A stretch of 64,000 nucleotides of DNA, taken from positions 13,656,024 to 13,720,023 of the forward strand of contig JAKZAN010000001.1 in the NCBI GenBank assembly GCA_023053545.1. Reading direction: 5' to 3'. The position numbers and the translations under genes are program-made. Shown piece after piece: positions 57,175 to 64,000 of this stretch (within the stretch, counting starts at the first letter, position 1; every line of letters starts with the position of its first letter). The notes beneath the pieces are model-generated. The model worked only from the letters and a program-made list of their open reading frames with translations. It searched no databases and was not told the origin of the DNA. Source of the DNA: Lepidurus packardi. Taxonomy: Eukaryota; Arthropoda; Branchiopoda; Notostraca; Triopsidae.

Positions 57175-57975
57175 ACACGTCTTGGTCCCCACATGTATTG
57201 AATCAAAGATAAACGCTGTTCTTTTCTTGCTTAGTTTACTGTATTCTCTTTCGAGTATGTGGAGCGGAGTGGAATGGAGTTTGGGGCTGATCGATGGCAG
57301 CTGACGTGACCGAGTGGCGGATTTTCGTGTCGGCTATTGTTGAAGCAATACCCAGCGTTGACAAGAAAACAAGTCCTTCCCCGCACGCAGCTTAGCAAAT
57401 TGCTACGCCAAAAAAAACACAAGAAGAGGAAAGAAAAAAATAGCTTTCTAATTTTCAGAAGGGAAGGAAGAAAAAGGCTTCGGTAAATGAGTTGGAAGAA
57501 CATCTCCAGATGCGTTTCATCAGGGATTGCCGAGAGAGGGGGGTTAAGCAAAGATAAACGCAAGCTCCAACAACACTTCAACTTGGAGCTTGGCACCCAC
57601 CAGAGAAGGAGAAGCTGTTATTGTTGTCTAGTCTGCAAACTCCTCCTTCCACCTTTTCGCCTTCTTCCACCCCAAACCGAAAACTAAAAATATAGGCTCA
57701 TTTCCCCCGCCTGTGTGCACTGCATGTACTCTACTCTAACTACGTTGTGTACACACTGTTTTATGTATACACGTTGACTCCATAACCATCCGTTAGGTTG
57801 GCCTTTTCATTGTTGCGCCGCCTCGCGGAAACATGCCCAGCATGAAATATCCACACAATATTACTGTGGACATAAACTAAAGGGACACGCAACAGAAGCC
57901 CGTTATATTGGGAGTCTAAATAGGTTCTTAGTGGAATGTGTGCCTAACAGGACCAACACGTCATAGAAACGCTCA

Positions 57976-58088
57976 GCACTGTTTGGACGCCACTGGACCG
58001 GGAGGACTACAACAATGCAAAAACCACTAAAAGAAAACACTCTGTGCACTGTTTGGACGCCACTAGAAACGGGTGGACTACAACGATG
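57976..58088. repeat. Direct repeat, 70-bp period
   Basis: 'GCACTGTTTGGACGCCACT' occurs at 57976 and 58046, each followed by a similar 'GGAC(T)ACAACRATG' block. The intervening 30 bp is unrelated. Confidence 0.8.
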
Positions 58089-60526
58089 TAATCCTAGATT
58101 TTCGGGAAGTTGCTTCGCATTTGCACAAATCTAAAACATAGCAACACAAAACCTTGTAAATTATAAACAAGACGCTCAAAGTTGTCTTTCTTCTTCGAAC
58201 TGCAGAGTGGGGGCTTTGGGTTCCAGCCTTCCAAGTTATCTTATAATAAGTCGGCACTCTTTCGTCATAATTAATCACTGGCCGCCTGTCGTGAACAATT
58301 CAATCGATGCCCGCTTACTTAGGCTCCACATGAAGTCATCCGCATAGCATCGAGTGGCTTTTTAATGGTCTTCTGCCTCTTTCACGCTTCATCACCTCGC
58401 ATCATTGGGAACGGCCCTATCCATAACCTGGCCGACATGGACACAGGTGTGCCTCATGGCATTAATCAAGCCTTAATCAAGTCCTCGGCCTTTGGGGTCC
58501 GGTTGATCACCAGATTACTAACGCTTCTTGTGTCTCGTATAAAGGGCATTTAACTCCCTAATTTAGTAGGTATGAATGACATAAAAACATTCGGCTACCC
58601 GTGGCCCTAGACTGTGTAACCGGCCAGCAGCAGCGCCGCCGCCGCGAAACTAGAAACCGCGAAGTTAGAAAACCACCGCGAAGCTAGAAAACACAAGGGT
58701 TCGGCTTAGACTTCTCTCTTCCGAACTCTTATTGCTTAGCGTAGAGGAAAAAGGTTTTATTGTGATGCCATAGCATTTGGATGGATGACACAGCTCATTT
58801 TCTACTTCTTCTAGGAGGTTTCGGAGATCTTACGCCCTCGCTGACCACCTCGGTGGGCGCCCGGGTGATTTCCATAAGACATGCAAATCGGTGCACTAAA
58901 TGTTTCACCCAGTTTTTTTGGGTCCCCAAAAGGGGCGCAGCTCTCTAGACTGTGGAGCACACACACACACACGAGCGACTTTTTGACTGCACGCTGGGGG
59001 TAAAAGATTCGGGGTGGAGTGTCTCAAGAACGAGAAGGACCCACCTTTCACGCCATGTTGATGATCCAACATTTGGGAGATTTTCCCGCCTTTGTAAGCT
59101 GCCGTGGTTTACAAATTAGACGGCCCAGCACGACAAGCGGATCGTTGCTCTGTGTCATTGGGCGCTCATTTCCCAGCCTGACTTGCACTTGTCAGCTCAC
59201 ATCTCGCGTTTTCATCTCCAAATGGAAATATCGAACCCGCACAAGCAACCTAACTGTTTGCTGCGTTCCTTTACCATACAAAAAAAATTTGCCTTGGCGT
59301 GGCAACAGCAGCAGCTTCTAAGTCTTTCTCTCTTTTTTTAGGGGCCAGAAGCTTTTAGAGGAGCTGGCATGGTTTCCAGCCCAAGGGAAAGAGTAAAATA
59401 AAAAAAATAATAAGGGGAATTTCTTGGATACATAACCAGCGCGCATTATAATAAACCCCCAGAACTTGCTGACTGGTCATGCTTTGCCTTGATAGTCTAA
59501 AGCACAAGGATCAGCAGGGGCTATCCCCTTACCCGTAATACTTCCTAGCTTTCAAGTGCTGATGCAGACCTAAGCAAACCGTGAATGCCAAAACGTGTCT
59601 CAATACCAATGCACGCAGTGTCAAGCAGCGCGCTGAGGCAGATAACACGCGCATATTTCTACACTTTTTAAGCCCGACGCTGCTCCACCCCAAGGACTGA
59701 TCCATCAAGACAAGATCTTGGAATCGTAGGCATACAACGGACGGGCTAACCTTTCCTTTTAGCAAGCAAACACTTGTAAAAGTCTTCTTACATTCGGCCA
59801 TGATTTTAATGAAGTGATGATTAGGGCTTAACAAAGCGAAGGCGCGGAAAACGTTGATCTTAATAACAGCCTTGCAGTGCTTCAGCAGCTCAAGAGTTAA
59901 TTTAGATATCTCTCCCGTCTATTGGTCCCTGATGAGGTTCTTACTCATTTCCTCATCTCTTTCCTCGCCAGTTCACGCTGTCCGAGAGTTACACGGCTCG
60001 GGAAAATGGAGGCCAAAGGTGTTGCAAATTACAGGTGTCTCTTTCTGCCTCTCGCTTCGCCAAGTGCAGGAAAAAGGCGGTTTAATTATAGCCAGCTGAG
60101 CAATTTATAGCTAATGAAACGGGCTTTTTCGGGTTCCTCTTCCCTTTCCCACTTCCATCTCTGCCCCAGCACTTTTTCTCTCACTTAGCCACAATTTGGC
60201 CCCGCAGGAGTCACTCTATAATTATCAATGAAAATAAAAAATGAAGAAGCAAATGGCTTTAATAACTGGGCAAAATAAAAAGGATCTCCCCAATCTCCCT
60301 ACCAAGCAAAAAAGGGTATTCCATGATATCTTATTTCCCCCCACCTGATCCTCTGGTGAGCCAGCTCACGCTGCTGGACCGTGGCTTGACCAGCCAACCT
60401 AAATTAGAGCCAAAAGGGGTTTTGAAATATATACGATAGCCAAGCCTTTTTGGGGGCCCGTTTAATAGAAAGCATGGGTCGCTTCCTTTATAGCGTGTAA
60501 TCACAGGGCCGTGTGAAGCAGTTGAA

Positions 60527-60546
60527 GGGGGGGGGGGGGGGGGGGG
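60527..60546. repeat. Poly-G run (20)
   Basis: Twenty consecutive G residues; the length may be unreliable in the assembly. Confidence 0.9.
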
Positions 60547-63500
60547 AGCAACCAGCCAGAGTCAGCGAGATCAGCTCGACATGAATTACAGGTGTTAACA
60601 TCCTCATTTCCACTTGGCCTTCCCTCCCCTGCACTTGAAGCGTTACACATAACAACACACGTAACCCAGCCAAAAGTTCGATGCTCAACCCTTCCAGACA
60701 GGTTTCGGTTTTTCTTCTTTATTCCGCCAAAAATAAAAGAAAGAAGCGAAGTTTCCTCTATTTTTGTAACTCCTGCCGTGTGGAGTTTTCATAATAAAAG
60801 CCCATGAATAGGATCATCGCGTGCTCAGCCAACTCTGGAATTAGTTTCGTAAAAGGCCCCGAAAAAAACGCGACACTTTCCTATTACACCTCCGCAATAA
60901 TAGATAGCATTTTAAGGAAGACACAACCCAGCATAACGGCAAATTACCGGATATAATATCATAGGAACCCATTTTCTACCTGCGCAACACAGCCCGAACT
61001 CGTCTACAGAAAAACACTGTGCAATTCCAGACACTTTTATACCACAAACAGGATAAAAGTCGTGACGCTTGTTCTATTTTTTGAACTTTTTTTTCATTAC
61101 TTTGGATGAGCTGTTGGCTACATTTTCTATTCAATTTATAGCTTCCTCTTCTTAAACGAATCCGAAACGTGTGCTTTTTGGGCTCAAAATAGACAACCAG
61201 GGCTACTTCGTTATTGGTACTTTTTGCTTTTCTTTTTCCAGTTTTTTATCTGCAGTTCAAATGCAACGCAACAGAAAGGGCGAAATGGTGGAAAGTAATA
61301 TTGTCAAGAGTCCATAAAAGTGTTTGTGAAGACTTGATTGCGAGCTGGGGACGAATCCACAGCATGCTGGGAAATGACTTTCGAGTGTTTTCCCCGTATC
61401 TAATACACTTTTATGAAGTCATTGTATTGCTAATCTGAGCCGCGGTACTTCTTTGTCTTCAAAGAAGCATGCGAGGAAGGCCGGCTACTAATAAAGGCCC
61501 ATTAACCCTTTGATGAAGGCATCAAACTCGACTTTTATGATGCTCCAACCCCGCCCCCAAACTCTGGGCTTCCTTGTTTTTTTCGGGGCAGTGATCTTAA
61601 CAAAAACCATTTAAGCTTCTTACGGCTTACGCCTCAAAAGTATCTAATAAACCCCATGTTTTCTATTTTTTAAATTCATGTTTTACAAAGGAAGGGGGAA
61701 CAATAAGTTATGGGGGCCAGATCGAACGCAACTCTTTTTTCTACCCTACTTGGGACAACCTCACAATCGATTTGTCTTATCCCTACGCTCGGTGTCTATC
61801 TTTAACAAGTAAAAAGAACAGGTCACTGGCTCATAACTTTTACCTCTCTATTATAAGCCCAGGTAGAGAAGAGCGAAGATTCGTGTACAGCCGAACCTTT
61901 CATGGACAACCGTTTCTAATTTAGCTTTTATGCCAGCCACAATCCCAATCTGGCAACTTTTTGTCCCTTTTTTTCAACTTTTCGGAAATGTTAACAAAAG
62001 CTTACGTTTCAAATTAACAAGTTCGCGCCCTTCTGGGATATAAAGCGGTCCCGTGTTGTTATTCTTAACTCCCAATAGCTTGTGAGGGAATCTTTCAAAA
62101 GAAAAATGTCTTACTGTAGCCTCGGCGAAAACACGCCGAGTTCCACAAGAAAGAAAAAAGGAATGATGCTAACTGACGCATTCATGCTTACATGCAAGGC
62201 AGCGAAACTAATGGATCCATTTTGTCAAGCTGCCTGCATAGCTGCAACTTTTCGGGGGGAAAAAAATAATTCGGAAAAAAGGGGCCGCGATATTTCCCAT
62301 TCCATTAAATAGCTCCACCATGCTGCGTTCAAGATACTGGGGCAACCATGGGGGAGGATAAATTACAGGTATTTTCCTGAATAATAAATCATGGCAGCCC
62401 GAAATTTGTCCGGCTCATAACCCAAAAGGACTCTTAGCACAAACAATTCCTCGCTTTGTTCACCGTTATTTTCTAAACCTAGTCGTTGGCTACTCCACAG
62501 CACAGCCATTGCCCCATCTATCAGAGCATTACCAAGCAAAAGGTTTATCATAGAGGCATATATTGCATTTCGCTTTATATCCAATGAGTTGTTCAAAGAT
62601 TCCAACAATGAAACTTGCCAGTTACGGTACAACTTCTTGCAGCGCATACTAGGTAGTAATGACAGAACTGCAAAGGAAGTTGATAACAATGACACACTTC
62701 CATAGGGAAGATTTCCCATGTCTCGCAATACTGAAACTGTCTCGCAATGTCTGAAACAATACTGAAACTGACTCGCTCTATGTTCCTAGCTCGCCATGTT
62801 TCATGTTTCTAGTTTTTAGTAAAGAGCAACCGAGACACAGAGCAACTGTGGAAGGTTTAAAAGGCAATAATGGTAACTTTGTAGACATGCGCGTAATGCC
62901 ACTTTTTACTGTTGTCAACCAAATTTCTGCACTGCCTGGGTTCCAATTTCAGGCTCAACAGCGAAACCGAAATGTAATGTATGCCTCTATGATAAGCTAA
63001 AACTCTTTGCTGGCATGGAATACAGGTAAATACAAATAAAAACAGGAATGTTAGTTAAGTCTCGAGTCTAAAGGCACGTCTAATGGAGCAGAACCGGAAA
63101 CCTGCTGGCGTTCATTTTTCATTCCACGCTCGTGATTGCTGTGATTGCATCCCAATGTGCCCAGGAATGAAGAGAAAAGGTCAGCTCTGGAAATTGACCC
63201 TGCATTGGACACGCAGCAGCAGCAAATTTCGAGAGGCTTGTCTATCCAACAACAAATCCTCCCCATCACCTTTTGGGTAGACACAGCACCTGCAACTTTT
63301 AATTCCTAGCGTCCCAAATTTGTACGAGTCAATCCATAAGATACTGCGCTTTGGCATGCAACACGCCGCATCAAAACACATGCATGGAAAATTTCGGCTT
63401 GGCAATCCAACCTTCGGGTTTAGAGTGAATTTACAAAAATCTATGCTTCGTCAGTTCATCTGCAAAAACTCTGCTCAACAGCTTCACTGTAGTACTCCCT

Positions 63501-64000
63501 GGTTTCATTTCTCAGGTGCTTTTCGAATAAGAACCAGCATCCCCTTTTGACACGCGTATGATGACTGCAGAACCCCCCTATCTCCTCCCGAAAGGCAAGT
63601 GGCCCTTTGCGAAGCCGGCTGCAGCAGCTTTTTCCAGAAAGAGATCTGTCCGTGTCTTGTGCCCCAGCTCGGGCAAGACCTCTATCTCCGTGCTAAAGCG
63701 AAATGATCAAGACCGAGGGATCAGAGACACTCCCTGGTCTTCTAACTGCAATTAAGAAGGGGGCGGGAGCAACCGCAAAGGGCCCAACGCGAGCTACCGC
63801 TCTATTCTAGCTCGTAACGTGGGGGCAAAGTCCGATTTTCCCCCAAAGTATTACGGTAAATTGCAATTAGAATGACGCAGTTGGCCCTCCAAACGAAACT
63901 GAACCAATATACTATCGTTCGCACAAGTTCCGACACCTACTTCAAACCGCAACGGCCATAACTTTGAAATCTCTCCTTTTCTCCGTGAATTTATTCAGGC

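Larger units (their letters stand above)
54396..64000. other. Gene-free region, right part of the 18-kb desert
   Basis: No supported gene. Contains two short tandem duplications (56974-57174 and 57976-58088), a 20-base poly-G run, and the palindromic octamer-like site at 55457. The right end is A/T-rich with many TTTAT and TAAT words, which is compatible with, but no proof of, regulatory DNA of a neighbouring developmental gene. Confidence 0.45.

Noticed and set aside
60527-60546. Poly-G run as a functional quadruplex
   Set aside because: It is a plain homopolymer without the spaced runs expected of a regulated quadruplex, and its length may be an assembly effect.
1-64000. tRNA, rRNA, CRISPR arrays, operons, viral or LTR elements
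   Set aside because: I looked for B-box-like words, repeat-spacer arrays, and polymerase, integrase or capsid motifs and found none that hold up.

Overview
The window looks like nuclear DNA of a compact invertebrate genome. Genes are split by many short GT-AG introns (mostly 50-80 bp), coding exons are intact, and intergenic gaps are small in the gene-dense part. The gene set (a furrowed-type selectin-like receptor, LRP3/12-type receptor, PIGN, MOCS3, TTC8/BBS8, prefoldin 2, mitoribosomal S18A, ChaC) fits an arthropod. The short introns suggest a branchiopod crustacean such as Daphnia; this is inference, not proof. I see no retroviral, LTR or other virus-like element.

Layout: 1-3.2 kb no gene. 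3.25-10.6 kb (-) is a furrowed-like CCP/fucolectin/C-type-lectin membrane protein with two splice-compatible cytoplasmic tails. 12.3-13.3 kb (-) BCDIN3D and 13.7-15.1 kb (+) SLC66A2 (PQLC1) are head to head. 15.6-18.25 kb (-) is a membrane-anchored M28 metallopeptidase. 18.3-23.8 kb is gene-poor. 23.8-26.1 kb (+) is a CUB/LDLa receptor of the LRP3/LRP12 type. 27.0-28.0 kb (+) is a PNPO-family protein lacking the usual Arg-x-His. 28.4-32.8 kb (+) is PIGN, with a pogo/Tigger-like MITE and a second repeat in its introns. 33.5-35.6 and 36.1-38.6 kb (+) are a tandem duplicate of a small CCP-fucolectin-CCP membrane receptor; the first copy is decayed. 38.9-46.0 kb is very tightly packed with alternating strands: PFDN2 (+), MOCS3 (-), MRPS18A (+), TTC8 (-), ChaC (+). 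46-64 kb is an 18 kb stretch without a gene I can support; it holds simple repeats, two short tandem duplications and one dispersed-repeat copy.

Most genes are unrelated housekeeping functions (tRNA/Moco sulfur transfer, GPI synthesis, RNA capping, glutathione breakdown, ciliary BBSome), and no pathway clusters here. The notable relation is between the furrowed-like gene and the small duplicated receptors 23-30 kb away. They share the same domain kit, the same 52-nt coding first exon, and the same phase-1 intron positions around and inside the fucolectin domain, which suggests common descent. The other standout is the ChaC gene, whose last exon is duplicated so that one N-terminal half can be joined to either of two catalytic C-terminal halves.
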